NCBI RefSeq assembly: GCF_964026575.1
Contig: NZ_OZ032161.1
Location: forward strand, 1,116,001 to 1,180,000
Reading direction: 5' to 3'
DNA: 64,000 bases
Source of the DNA: Candidatus Tisiphia endosymbiont of Melanophora roralis
Lineage (GTDB): Bacteria > Pseudomonadota > Alphaproteobacteria > Rickettsiales > Rickettsiaceae
The translations under genes and the position numbers were made by a program. The notes beneath the pieces were generated by a model. The model was not told the origin of the DNA. It was given only the letters and a program-made list of their open reading frames with translations, and ran no database searches. Each line of letters opens with the position of its first letter. Within the stretch, counting starts at the first letter, position 1. Shown in pieces: positions 35,491 to 45,701 of this stretch.

Positions 35491-38490
35491 TTATAAGTTG
35501 GAATCCAAATGAGTTTTCAAGCACTGTCCTGTTATTGATGATTTACTCTCACACACTTCTTGTACCGTACCTCTAGCAACAACTGTACCACCTGCAGTTC
35601 CACCTCCTGGACCAAAATCAATTATAGTATCAGCTCTACACATGACATCAAGATTATGCTCAATGACTACTACAGTATGACCTTTAGATACTAGCTCCCT
35701 TAAGATATTAAGCAGTAGTCCTACCTCCTCACAATGTAACCCTGTTGTAGGTTCATCCAATAAAAACAAAGTCTTTTGCTTACTACTCATCTTCGAGACG
35801 AAAAAGTGCTTGAAACGTCTAAAGAATCAGGTTCGCAGTGGTTTTGGTATGAAGTTTGTAGTCATGTAAACATCACTTTTCTACTTGACATACTAAAAAT
35901 TAGTCAACATAATGCTTCTTATGTGTATTACCATTGTTTTGTTTCAAATAAAAACTCTTGTCATTAAAGTACACTTTTATCAGTATTTCTTTATTATAAA
36001 ATTCCACAGGTGAAAAAATGTAGTCAGTAACGAGAATTTAATTCTACACTCCACTCGTCGCATAATACTCACGTTCTATAGCATAATTTCTGCTCATATT
36101 TATCTCGAAGATGAGTTACTATCTTTCGATAATTCAGAGGCAAGTTTAATTCTTTGTGCTTCACCACTAGATAACGTTGAAGTGGATTGACCTAACTTTA
36201 AGTGTTCCAAACCAACCCGCTGCATTAACTTCAGGACTTCGAGAATTTTCTTCTGCTTACCAAAGACAGGGATCGCATCACTTACTGTCAGGTCTAGGAT
36301 TTCAGAGATATTATATTCCGCAAACTTCACTGCAAGCAGATCATCATTAAACCGCATACCAGCACAAGAGGGACAATCCATCTCCACTCTAGGCATGAAA
36401 GACATATTAACCTGTACTACACCAGCTCCATTACAGTTCTCACAACGCTCATCTGATGCATTGAATGAAAATGCGTTGGCACCAAAATCGTGTTTCTTTG
36501 ATTCTGGCAAAGAAGCAAACAAATCCCTTATTGAATCAAAAAGATTTGTGTAAGTTGCTACATTGGAGCGAAATGATTTTGAACCTATAGTAGATTGATT
36601 GACTGTCACCACTCGCTTAACATTTTCTAATCCCTCGACAGAAGTATGTTGCCCAGGTACTTCTTTCGCTTTATTAAAATGATTCCTCGTTACCTTATCT
36701 AAGATGTCAAATAAAAAGGTTGATTTTCCAGAACCGGATACACCCGTTAACACAACCAATTGTTGTGTTGGTATAGAAACATCAATATTCTTAAGGTTGT
36801 TTTCACTCGCACCACGAATAGTAATTGCTTTCCCATCACCCCGAGCTGGAGGATCGAGTTTTATAGCTGCCTTCCTAGCTAAGTGCTTACCAGTAATAGA
36901 TTTTTCGCAAGCCATAACTTCAGTAGGTGTGCCAGAAACCACAATTTCTCCACCTTGAGTTCCTCTTCCAGGACCTACATCTATTATATAATCTGCACTC
37001 TTAATAACATCGGGATCGTGCTCAATGATCACTACAGTATTGTCATTTTCTTGTATCCTTCGCAGTGTTTTTAATAGCTTAGCTGTATCATGGGGATGTA
37101 AGCCAGTTGTTGGTTCATCTAGAATATATAAAACGCCAGTCAGCAAGCTACTACCAAGAGCATCAGCTAATTTAAGTCTCTGTGCCTCTCCTGCAGACAA
37201 TGAGGGAAGTGTCCTATCTAAAGTAAGATAGTGCAAACCAACTTCGATTAAGTTTGATGCACGCTCTTGCAATCCGTTTGAAAAGGCGGTATATGCTTGC
37301 AATTCATCCTTCGGAAGGATCCTTTCCAGCGTCTCTAACCACTTAAGTAGTTCGCTTAGGCTGAGACCATTGACTTCTGTAATAGTTTTGCCGCCCACGG
37401 TTACCTCCCTCCCGAGTTTTCCTAAGCGGGCATTGTTACAGGATGGACACGCACTTCTTACCATAAATTTTGTGACACTATCTGGTGCCTTACTAGGATT
37501 TTTCTTATACTGAGTCATTAAATGAGGAACGATGCCTTCAAATTTACCCTCACCAACTTTTTTAGGTGCTTTGAGTCCCTTATGGTTCTTAACAAAATCT
37601 GGGTATGTGATTCCGTACAGTAAAAAATTATGCAATTCCTCAGAATAAGACTTTATGGGTAGATCTTGGTCAAAAGGAAAATCATAATATTTGCTAGCAG
37701 CTTCAATTACCTTCGTATAATGAGTTGCAACACCTGACTCCCAATACCTAACCCCTCCATTAATGATAGTTTTTTCTCCATCAAGTAAACCGGATATATC
37801 AACGTCGAGAGTTTCACCTATTCCTTTACATGACTCACAGATTCCAGAAACTGCATTAGGGGAAAAATGTGACATTTGCAGTATTTCTAATTGCTCATTA
37901 CAATGAGGACAACCAAAATAACTTTTTTTGCTTTTTTTAGTCGATGAAGAATCGGTATTTCTTTCTTCAGTTTCAACAGTTATCAGTTTATGCTTACCTT
38001 GTAATGGTTGCTTAACTTCAGCATTGCAGCTGCTACACTGCTGATTGCCAATAGTAGCAAATAGATTTCTTAGGAGTGTTAAAATGCCTGTTTTTGTCCC
38101 CACCAGCGAACGGGAATTAAAATCCGTTTTTCGCTGAGAAATGGTTATTGCCGGAGATAAGCCCAAGATGGTATACACTCTTGGCTTTGGAATGTGATCA
38201 GTAACCAAGCCATATCCACCCAAAAGTTGTCTGACGCATTCGCTTGCTAAAACATCAACAGCAATGGAAGACTTACCTGAACCTGACAGACCGGTGAACG
38301 CAACTAAGCGTGTTTTTGGTATCTCAAAGCAAACACCTTTTAAATTATGTGCATGTGCACCATGCACAATAATCCGACCGTGCTGCGGTGTGACAGGTAA
38401 ATGACATTTACTCGAGGAACATACAAAATTGTGCATACGTGAACTCCTATCATTTTGTTTAGAAGGTGGCATTTTATCAGGTTCTGTCAC
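35491..38490 (-). pseudogene. UvrA-like (UvrA2) ABC ATPase split by a 330-bp insertion
   Basis: Two ABC ATPase halves with zinc fingers, as in excinuclease UvrA or its drug-resistance relatives. In order: Walker A GLSGSGKSS (about 70), zinc cysteines CSSC and CPHC, finger CESCKGIG, signature LSAGEAQRLKLA, Walker B ILDEPTTGLHP, second Walker A GVSGSGKST (about 593), zinc finger CENC...CPSC, second signature LSSGEAQRIKLASEL. The last 99 codons (LFLLDEPTTGLH onward, 35491-35790) are severed by an insertion at 35786-36115. Excising it with one target duplication restores a continuous 887-residue frame (SKDSKQKTLF). It is probably nonfunctional now. Less AT-rich than neighbours, so possibly acquired. 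Confidence 0.92.
35786..36115. mobile_element. 330-bp MITE-like insertion with terminal inverted repeats
   Basis: The perfect 13-bp terminal inverted repeats CTCATCTTCGAGA (35786-35798) and TCTCGAAGATGAG (36103-36115) are flanked by TTACTA on both sides (35780-35785, 36116-36121). An alternative parse is a 14-bp repeat with a 4-base TACT duplication. It encodes no transposase, only AT-rich sequence with a short frame that I do not recognise. Removing 336 bases rejoins the UvrA-like reading frame exactly. Confidence 0.92.
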
Positions 38491-38603
38491 ATTTATAAAT
38501 CATGGTCTAGCAAAAATCGTAAAACCTCGGATTTTGGACATTATTATGCCATGAGTATAACAAAATTTTCAAAAGTAGAAAAATTATTATTAGCTCCAGT
38601 AAT

Positions 38604-38957
38604 TTGTCTTTTTTGAATCATACGAATATTTTCTATACCAGTGATAGTAACCGCAGCAGAACGAAAACTTTTAAAACCAAGTTTCTTGATAAAGCGGTGG
38701 TCAAAGCATTCTTTCGTAAAGTATTTAAATATAATGGTCGTCCTGATAAAGTAGTACAGTATCTAACATTATGGGTTGGCTTTAATCAACTTCTTTCTAC
38801 TATCAATACTTCATTATTGCCTGTTTTAGCTCTTAATTGGCATTTGAGAAAGAAAGGAATGAAGGCAGTTATCAGACCTCCAAACCATTCATTATCAGTT
38901 AAATTAGAGCTTGTCCGCAAACTAAGTAATAGAAGTAAATATCCTACGAAGAAGTAA
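38604..38957 (+). pseudogene. Possible transposase remnant
   Basis: A 117-residue frame containing AVVKAFFRKVFKYNGRPDKV, which resembles the AAKxFxxKxLKxxGxPxxI segment of IS6-family transposases. The rest (LLPVLALNWHLRKKGMKAVI) is unplaced, and the DDE triad is not complete. I cannot support a full gene. It overlaps the end of an IS5-type remnant on the other strand. Confidence 0.3.
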
Positions 38958-39228
38958 TCGACTCATAGCCAAAAAAATTATATTTTCACTAGAATCAGTA
39001 AGAAAATCATATTCCTTGGAGAGCCTTCTATTTCTATTTATCCAAGCAAAGCTTCTCTCAACAACCCATCGCCTTGGCTGTACTTTAAACCCAACTTCTC
39101 TTGTTGACAATAGTTCTGATGGTGTACTTTTTGGTATCCAAAATCTGCACGCTGGTCGTTTAACAATTTCTAAATCTATGTTATACTTTTCCTTAATGAG
39201 ACCCTTTAAATCTACTTAAAGTTTTTTT
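38922..39228 (-). pseudogene. IS5-family transposase remnant (C-terminal part)
   Basis: Reading from 39228, the frame gives VDLKGLIKEKYNI, RPACRFWIPKS and then QPRRWVVERSFAWINRNRRL and DFLTDSSENIIFLAMSRLLLRR. RWVVERSFAWL-x-RRRL is the C-terminal (E-helix) signature of IS5-family DDE transposases. About 100 codons survive; a stop codon precedes the frame and the N-terminal two thirds are missing. Inverted repeats are not identifiable. Confidence 0.75.
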
Positions 39229-39516
39229 ACTAACGTCCACACTAATATAAGTTGTTGCCATATAGAGCCTCATGATTTATATTAATAATAGGATATGCTA
39301 CAGCAAGGTTTAAACCTTATGACATCCGTTCGTAGTCTTTATCCAAACAGGATGGGTCTTTGCTGAGGTACGAAGTCTTTAAAATTCAAAGCTTCAATTC
39401 GAGATACAGTTTACCCATCCTACCACCATATATAACTGATCATGTTATATTTATCATGGCTTTTTTATTGTATGAGTTCGATATGAGACATGGATTTAAC
39501 ATTCTCGATGTTTCGG

Positions 39517-39701
39517 CACAACTGTTGAAAGTTAAAAAATCGTCTAAGCGCCGTTAGGCGCTGTGGCAATCTTCATGATAGTCAAGACCTCCTTCACAAG
39601 ATTGCCACGTCGCCGCTTGCAGCGACTCCTCGCTAATAGACGCTTTAAGCCTTACAACAACACTTCGCTAATAGACAATTTTTTAACTTTCAACAGTTGT
39701 G
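39517..39701. repeat. CACAACTGTTGAAA element between IS remnants and ompB
   Basis: CACAACTGTTGAAAGTTAAA begins at 39517 and CTTTCAACAGTTGTG ends at 39701. Inside are an AAGCGCCGTTAGGCGCTGT palindrome and several GCTAATAGAC motifs. The 38491-40027 gap otherwise contains IS remnants (38.6-39.2 kb), featureless sequence at 39.26-39.5 and 39.7-39.95 kb, and the ompB terminator. Confidence 0.8.
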
Positions 39702-39951
39702 ATACTCACTCCACCGCTCCTGCTATCCAATCCTCCTGAATTGACTATATCTTAGTTTTTGCTTCTGCACTAAAATTTCTACTTTGTTTCTTTGTCATTC
39801 GTTTATCCTAAGTATAATTTTTTATTCTATCTTATTACGAAACAAAACTACATGCTTTTTTATCTAAATTTTTTAGCCCATTATATAAGGAGAGAAAACA
39901 AATTCTGACGACAAACTTATCAGGAAGAATCAGTTCGTAGGCACTCTTATT

Positions 39952-39994
39952 AAACAAAAAGGGCTTTCTTTTTTAAAAGAAAACCCTTTTGTTT
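39952..39994 (-). terminator. Rho-independent terminator of ompB
   Basis: On the minus strand AAACAAAAGGGTTTTC pairs with GAAAGCCCTTTTTGTTT, giving a strong stem with a T-rich 3' side, 34 bases after the ompB stop. Confidence 0.8.
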
Positions 39995-40027
39995 GAAGTA
40001 ATAGATAAGTAAACTTAAAAGATTAGT

Positions 40028-43000
40028 TTAGAAGTTTACACGAACTTTTAAAGTACCTTGGTGACCAACATATTTACTAGCTAAATATGCATCGTAACCA
40101 GCTCCATACTCCATATTACCAGCTTTAGCAGTAACGCCTAAACCAAGGTTAAACAATGTTTTTGCCTCTTTGTCAGATCTAGTAGCAAACGAACTAGTCA
40201 TACCATCTAATTTAGCACTAACTTTCCCTGAACTACCAAATAACTTTTGCGAAACAAAAGCATGTGCTTCAGGCATCACTGTAATACCGCTAGTATCTAC
40301 AGAAACTGCAAATCTAGTACCAAGCACAGCTTCAACTTTATTGTTAGTCTTCTTAGCAACGACCTTATTTACGTTGTCTGTACCAGTTTCCTTATAACCT
40401 TCATCGCTAGATCCTGTATAACGAATTCCAGCCATCGGTATTAATGACATTGAGTCAGACATTTTAGCATTGTAACCAAATAATACTTGACCACCGTAAG
40501 ACAGAGAATCATAACTAGCTTTAGCAATTTGCTGACCACTAGCATTACGAGAAGTAGGAACTTTTCTAGGATCGCTATTCTTAATTTTATTTGAACCAAG
40601 AGAAACCAAACCTTGTACAAAGAAATTTTTATCAAGTTGTTGTGATCCATAAATAGAGAGCATCACAGTATTAATGTTTGTTTTTTCTCCAATTTTATAA
40701 TCTTTGTATTTCATATCAGTTCTAACAATACTAACAGCAGCACCGATCATTAGATTTTCGTTTGCTAAAGCATCGAAACCAAGGATTCCACCAACAGATT
40801 TCGTTTTATAGCCAACAACACTACCTTCACCCTTCTGAACAGCTTGATTATAGTATGGCATAGCCCATGCACCCATTGATTCACCAGCTACATCATCAGA
40901 GCCACTAGCTACAGGTTTTTGTTGATCATCAACTTGGGCAAGTCTTGCTCCCACTAAACTAGCAATCCCAGCATTAGTATGTTCGACAGCATCAGTTACT
41001 AGTGCATTCTCAGCATTTGTAATTCTTTTTAGTGCTTCACCACGTACTTTTGGGTCTTGTGATAACGTACCAATATCAGTCATAGCAGCTAATGCCTCAC
41101 GACCAAGCAAAGCAGCATTTTCCTGATCTTTATCATCACCACCAGCAGCTTTCATATCAGCTGGAGCTACAGTTGCAGCATCATTTAAACGCAACAAGTA
41201 AACATCTTTATCATCTTTAGTAGAAACAACCCACTTTGCATATGCTTGATTTGTTGATTTTGCTACTGTTAGAGGACCAAATCGTACATCATTACCTAGA
41301 ATTAGATTTTTACCATTGCTAATCAACTTGTACTCTTGATCCGCCCCTAATTGAGCTTCATCCTTAACGATTATAGCATTAACTGGTACACTAGCAGCCA
41401 CCTCTATAGGAGTATTAACTTCTATAGAGCCAAGTTTTCCATCTGCAGTTAAGGTAGTTGCAATAGAAGTTTTAGGACCCCATGTAGAATTTACGTCATT
41501 TTGCTTATCTTGGAAGATTAACTTACCAGAGTTCAAATTAATATTGGCATTAACATGTGAAGTACCACTAATTATGTTGTTATCAGCAGTAATTACGATA
41601 TTTTCAGTACCGAAGTTAACTACTTCTGCATACATAGCAGCATTATTCAAGGTTACTTCTTTATTGCCATTAAATGTTATAGTCTTAAAACGATCATTCT
41701 CTGTACCAAGCTTAGTACCAATAATAGTAGCCTTATTTGTGAAGTTAATATTATTACCTACTCCCTTACCGGTTACAGCAGCTGTCAAAATAACACCATC
41801 TTTAAACTCAGCTACAGAACCACCTTTATCACTACCAACTTGTAGTCCACCAGCTACTGTTCCACCAGCTGTGTACTTCAATTTGTCATTAATAATAGCA
41901 TTATTGACATAAGTATCACCAAAGTTTTCGGTATTTACTTCAAAAGTTGCAGCTTTTAAGTTGTGTCCGCTAGAACCTAAACCATAAACCTTATCAGAAC
42001 CAGCCTTAAAGTTAACAGCACCTTGATTATCAGTTGTAGTTGTTACACCAGCAAAGAAGTCTGTAATAGTAACATTTAAGGTATTATCTCCAGCAAATTG
42101 TAGATTAACCAAATGATCCTTATCACCTATATGCTTATTGATAGTGTGATCAATAGCTGATAATATAACTGTAGGTCTAGCGTCTTTAGAACTCAAAGTA
42201 CTATCAACATTTACATCTTTAAGTTCCATATTTGAAGCTAAAGTTAAGCTTGCAGCAGTTGCAAACTTAATATTGCTAAATTTTAGACCGTTATCACCTA
42301 CTAATTCAACATCACCACCATGCAATTCTAAGGTAGATATAGCGTTAACAGCAGGGTCATTAGCAGCTGCTGTAGTAGTGAATTTTACACCAGTACCAAC
42401 ACCAGCAGCATTAACAAATTTCAGCGTTCCCTTACCAGCAACATTACCAACAACTGCTTTAGCAGTATAATTACCATCTACAACTAATGTAGATCCGGCA
42501 TCTGCTAATTCTATATTTCCGCTGAAAAAGCCTTGACCAGATGTAATTGCCTTAACATCAGCATTTACTTTGAGACCTTTAAATTTCCTGTTTGATGTTC
42601 CTATGTCACCTTTTAGAGCAGCATCCCCAGCAAAAATTAGATTACTTCCATTAGCTCCATTGGAAGCAGTTATACTATTAGCAGTAATATCATTACCTTT
42701 ATGAAGAGTAAGAGTCTTATTATCTGCTGTAAACTCGATCTCCTTTACTCCCACATCCTTAGAGGTTGTTGTATTATATAAGGCAACATTCTCACTAACT
42801 TTAAATGTAGCTTCCCCTGCATTTGTCAAAGCTCCAAAGGCATATTTAGCATCACCAACGTCCATCTTAACTGTTGACGCATCACCACCAAAATCAATTC
42901 CAGCAATATTAACCCATTTATTGGCTGCAGCTATGTCAAAGTTAAGTTTTTGTCCTTTCAGTAATAATTTATCTAGAGGCTTTTTATTATTATTATCAGC

Positions 43001-44797
43001 AGGATTCATACCAATAGAGCCAACAATCTTTAAAGTACCATCTTTTTTCATTTCAGTTGCATCAATAGTACCGCCACCATTAGCACTTATTGTAGATGTA
43101 ATGGTTACATCACCTGCTTTATTAGTTAATTTCAATGTTCCACCATCAGTATTACTAAAGATACTAGCAGCATTAATCGTAGCACCACCAACTTTTACTG
43201 TTTTATCCTTAGGGATGATAATATTACCAACTGTTCCAGCACCAGCAGCACCAATGTTACCAGTAATTTCAGCATTACCCTCAAACGTTAAATTTGAAGC
43301 AGCAGCAGCATTAACATTAGCAGCAACTTCATTAATATTACCGATCAGTTTATAACCATCAGTAAATGTAAAATGTGTATTAGCCGCCCCTCCTTGTAGT
43401 TCAGTGACAGCATGCTGTCCTGACAATTTCAGAGTACCAACAGCAGTATTGCGAATTGCAACTAATTTGTTTATTATATCAGCTTTTAATACACCTTCAC
43501 CTTGAAAAATTATTGTTCCAACTTGAGCTGCACTATTGTTTACGTCAGCATGAAAGTTTCCTTCAAGTGTTTTACCAGCTGCCACAGTAATTGTACTATT
43601 AAGTACACCATGGAAATCTGTTGTACCAAGATTACTATTGTCGTTTAGAATTACATTCGACTGTGCTGTTATCATGTTTGTAGCACCCTTATCTCCTACA
43701 TCAACCTCATTTTCGAAAGTAACAGCCCCACCGCGTAATTCAATATCTTTAGCATATACTTTTCCTTCAATTGTTGCACGAGCACCAGCAGTAGCAGTAA
43801 CTATGAATTTTTTAGCTCTATTCTCCTTATTTATACCAACTACGGCATTACCTACAGCATGAGGAACAAGAGATCCAGCTGCCGCAGTAGTATTGAAGTG
43901 AATTGTACCATCTCCATCTTTATTATTACCACCAAGAGATCCATCCCTAAGTCTAAAGCTAGTAGCCGCACCGTTATCAGAAGTAAGTAACAATGTACCA
44001 TCACCATTAGTACCAAAGTTGATTCTACTACCTGCTCTCTGTTGTAAGTCCAACGTATTAGCAGCACCACCAGCAGTTGCAGTAGAGTTGAATTCAACAG
44101 TACTACCATCAGAGATGTTAATTGTGTGGGCTGTGGCAACTTCTGATTTGCTAAATGTTGTCTTAGCACCAGCATTGTTAATATTCAATGTTACACGGTC
44201 ACCATTAACAACTGTAAGCTCACCAAACACGATATCTGCAGGAGCAAAAGCAAACCCATCAGCAACTGGACCAGTAGTAATATTAAGGATACCACCCCCC
44301 GCCGCATCAAAAGTAACAGCACCTAATAAGCCATTACCAAGACCACCACCAACAAGAGCCCTACTACCAGCAACAACATTACCACCTAAAGTTAAACTGC
44401 GACCAGCTGCAACTTGAAAAGTAGCGGGAGCACCACCATTTGTTATAGAGTTGATAGTTGTATCGGTAGTAACTGTACTAAGACCTATATCATGACCACC
44501 CAAATCAAGATGTGAAATAGTTTGACCACCAGGAAGGTCAAGATTAGGCGTACGACCATCTGCATCAATTGTTAGACTCGAACCTGAAGTAAACAACACA
44601 TTCGCATTAGCAACACTCTTATTTAACTGAGCACCTGTAGTAAATACAACAGCGTTTCCTGTTGTCTGCCTAGCCTCTATACGCCCAACAGTAGCACCAG
44701 CAAATGCCGTATTACTTCCACCGACTATAACTGAAGCAATAGAAGCAGTCGCTAGCAAGTTTTTCAAAAAACTGCTTTTTTTACTTTTATTATTCAT
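40028..44797 (-). CDS. ompB: Autotransporter outer-membrane protein, OmpB/Sca5-like
   Basis: A 1589-residue type V secreted surface protein. The signal peptide (about 1-33, FLKNLLATASIASVIVGGSNTAFA) is followed by a long passenger (about 34-1230) of Gly/Asn/Thr/Asp-rich beta-helix repeats without cysteines in view. A linker with EHTNAGIASLVGARLAQVDD leads to a 12-stranded autotransporter barrel (about 1309-1589: GAWAMPYYNQ to HQGTLKVRVNF, ending in Phe). The barrel end VRVNF is the OmpB pattern, but the passenger diverges and the total is shorter than the usual ~1650. It mediates host-cell invasion and forms a surface layer in Rickettsia. Two methyltransferases in the window may modify its lysines. 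AGGA precedes ATG 44797. Confidence 0.9.
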   Translation of the reverse strand: MNNKSKKSSFLKNLLATASIASVIVGGSNTAFAGATVGRIEARQTTGNAVVFTTGAQLNKSVANANVLFTSGSSLTIDADGRTPNLDLPGGQTISHLDLGGHDIGLSTVTTDTTINSITNGGAPATFQVAAGRSLTLGGNVVAGSRALVGGGLGNGLLGAVTFDAAGGGILNITTGPVADGFAFAPADIVFGELTVVNGDRVTLNINNAGAKTTFSKSEVATAHTINISDGSTVEFNSTATAGGAANTLDLQQRAGSRINFGTNGDGTLLLTSDNGAATSFRLRDGSLGGNNKDGDGTIHFNTTAAAGSLVPHAVGNAVVGINKENRAKKFIVTATAGARATIEGKVYAKDIELRGGAVTFENEVDVGDKGATNMITAQSNVILNDNSNLGTTDFHGVLNSTITVAAGKTLEGNFHADVNNSAAQVGTIIFQGEGVLKADIINKLVAIRNTAVGTLKLSGQHAVTELQGGAANTHFTFTDGYKLIGNINEVAANVNAAAASNLTFEGNAEITGNIGAAGAGTVGNIIIPKDKTVKVGGATINAASIFSNTDGGTLKLTNKAGDVTITSTISANGGGTIDATEMKKDGTLKIVGSIGMNPADNNNKKPLDKLLLKGQKLNFDIAAANKWVNIAGIDFGGDASTVKMDVGDAKYAFGALTNAGEATFKVSENVALYNTTTSKDVGVKEIEFTADNKTLTLHKGNDITANSITASNGANGSNLIFAGDAALKGDIGTSNRKFKGLKVNADVKAITSGQGFFSGNIELADAGSTLVVDGNYTAKAVVGNVAGKGTLKFVNAAGVGTGVKFTTTAAANDPAVNAISTLELHGGDVELVGDNGLKFSNIKFATAASLTLASNMELKDVNVDSTLSSKDARPTVILSAIDHTINKHIGDKDHLVNLQFAGDNTLNVTITDFFAGVTTTTDNQGAVNFKAGSDKVYGLGSSGHNLKAATFEVNTENFGDTYVNNAIINDKLKYTAGGTVAGGLQVGSDKGGSVAEFKDGVILTAAVTGKGVGNNINFTNKATIIGTKLGTENDRFKTITFNGNKEVTLNNAAMYAEVVNFGTENIVITADNNIISGTSHVNANINLNSGKLIFQDKQNDVNSTWGPKTSIATTLTADGKLGSIEVNTPIEVAASVPVNAIIVKDEAQLGADQEYKLISNGKNLILGNDVRFGPLTVAKSTNQAYAKWVVSTKDDKDVYLLRLNDAATVAPADMKAAGGDDKDQENAALLGREALAAMTDIGTLSQDPKVRGEALKRITNAENALVTDAVEHTNAGIASLVGARLAQVDDQQKPVASGSDDVAGESMGAWAMPYYNQAVQKGEGSVVGYKTKSVGGILGFDALANENLMIGAAVSIVRTDMKYKDYKIGEKTNINTVMLSIYGSQQLDKNFFVQGLVSLGSNKIKNSDPRKVPTSRNASGQQIAKASYDSLSYGGQVLFGYNAKMSDSMSLIPMAGIRYTGSSDEGYKETGTDNVNKVVAKKTNNKVEAVLGTRFAVSVDTSGITVMPEAHAFVSQKLFGSSGKVSAKLDGMTSSFATRSDKEAKTLFNLGLGVTAKAGNMEYGAGYDAYLASKYVGHQGTLKVRVNF

Positions 44798-44830
44798 AAT
44801 TTTTTCCTATTTAAGTTAATTCATTTTCTA

Positions 44831-44860
44831 AATACAGTTTCTTAGAGCAATTAGTTTCAA
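44831..44860 (-). promoter_or_regulatory. Possible ompB promoter
   Basis: On the minus strand TTGAAA (44860-44855), an 18-base spacer and TGTATT (44836-44831), about 34 bases before the ATG. The -10 is imperfect. Confidence 0.35.
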
Positions 44861-44875
44861 AAATTATTTCTGCTC

Positions 44876-44997
44876 GATGTCATTCCCGTGCAGGTAGAGA
44901 AATCTAAAAAAACAGCCTAGCAGACTATATTAAACTTTTCTAGACCCATACTTTCGCAAGGGTAACCATCGAATGCACAGGGATGACCCTACGCAAT
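44876..44997. repeat. GTCATTCCCGTG palindromic element upstream of ompB
   Basis: TCGATGTCATTCCCGTGCAG at the left and GAATGCACAGGGATGAC at the right are inverted relatives, as in the 19684 core. It lies in the 44798-45701 gap, where no gene is seen. Confidence 0.6.
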
Positions 44998-45217
44998 CAT
45001 AATACCTTAAAACCTTTTTAGAAATATCTAAACACGCAGCTACTATATATGTAAAAATAATTAATTACAAGCTACTTGACTATTTTTTTTATAAATTTCT
45101 ATCAACTGTGTTATATTTGAAACAGCTATAGAAATTTGTCATATCATGATAGTTTGACTTACTTGACTCCCAAACTTTCTTCCAAGCACCAAACAAACCG
45201 CTGTGCATTTGTGATAT

Positions 45218-45325
45218 AGTCAATTGATGAGAATTTGGTGACGTCGTCTTCGATCGCTCGCCTATTATCTATAGGCTTCGCTCCATCGTTCCTAGCATCA
45301 AATCCTCCTGAATTGACTATAAACA
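45218..45325. repeat. TATAGTCAATTGA palindromic element
   Basis: TATAGTCAATTGATGAGAAT at 45218 and ATCCTCCTGAATTGACTATA near 45323 are imperfect inverted arms enclosing a GACGTCGTC and a CGATCGCTCGCC core. The right arm recurs alone at 39725-39750 (CAATCCTCCTGAATTGACTA). Confidence 0.65.
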
Positions 45326-45408
45326 TAAACAAACTGTTGTGGTGATCTATCAATCTTAAGGTATAGGCTAAAATAAATCCTTCTTTAAACCAGTTTGTTA
45401 GAAGACGC

Positions 45409-45629
45409 GAATTCGGGATAAGAATTAACTAATTCTTATCCCGAATTGAGGTAGAAGGCACAAGTGTTGAAAGTTCAACAAACGTCATTGCGAGGAGACC
45501 GTAGGTCGACGAAGCAATCCATATGACAAGCTTCATGGATTGCCGCACTCACATACGTTCGCTCGCAATGACGGTTTAGGGCTGGCAACGCTCATTGCAA
45601 TGACGTTTGTTGAACTTTCGACAGTTGTG
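45409..45629. repeat. AATTCGGGATAAG hairpin joined to a CACAAGTGTTGAAA element
   Basis: Stem GAATTCGGGATAAGAATTA at 45409-45448, then the element CACAAGTGTTGAAAGTTCAA at 45459 to CTTTCGACAGTTGTG at 45629. The element is an inverted relative of 27338-27512, with CGTCATTGCGAGG and CTCGCAATGACGG motifs. Confidence 0.8.
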
Positions 45630-45701
45630 GGGCGTAGTGGACAATTTCAGAACCACGATAGACATAAAATTATTAGTTATTCAAGCACTAACGCTCTATT
45701 A

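Noticed and set aside
39259-39261. Possible IS110 start reading MATTYISVDVSKKTL on the minus strand
   Set aside because: Only about 15 residues resemble the IS110 N-terminus before a stop. Too short to support a feature.
41544-44417. Several long plus-strand open frames opposite ompB
   Set aside because: They mirror the repetitive passenger coding sequence, are rich in Pro/Thr/Ser/Val as expected of antisense Gly/Asn/Asp codons, and lack ribosome sites or homology.
45159-45353. 64-residue minus-strand frame upstream of ompB
   Set aside because: Composed of the TATAGTCAATTGA palindrome and flanks; no ribosome site or recognisable motif.
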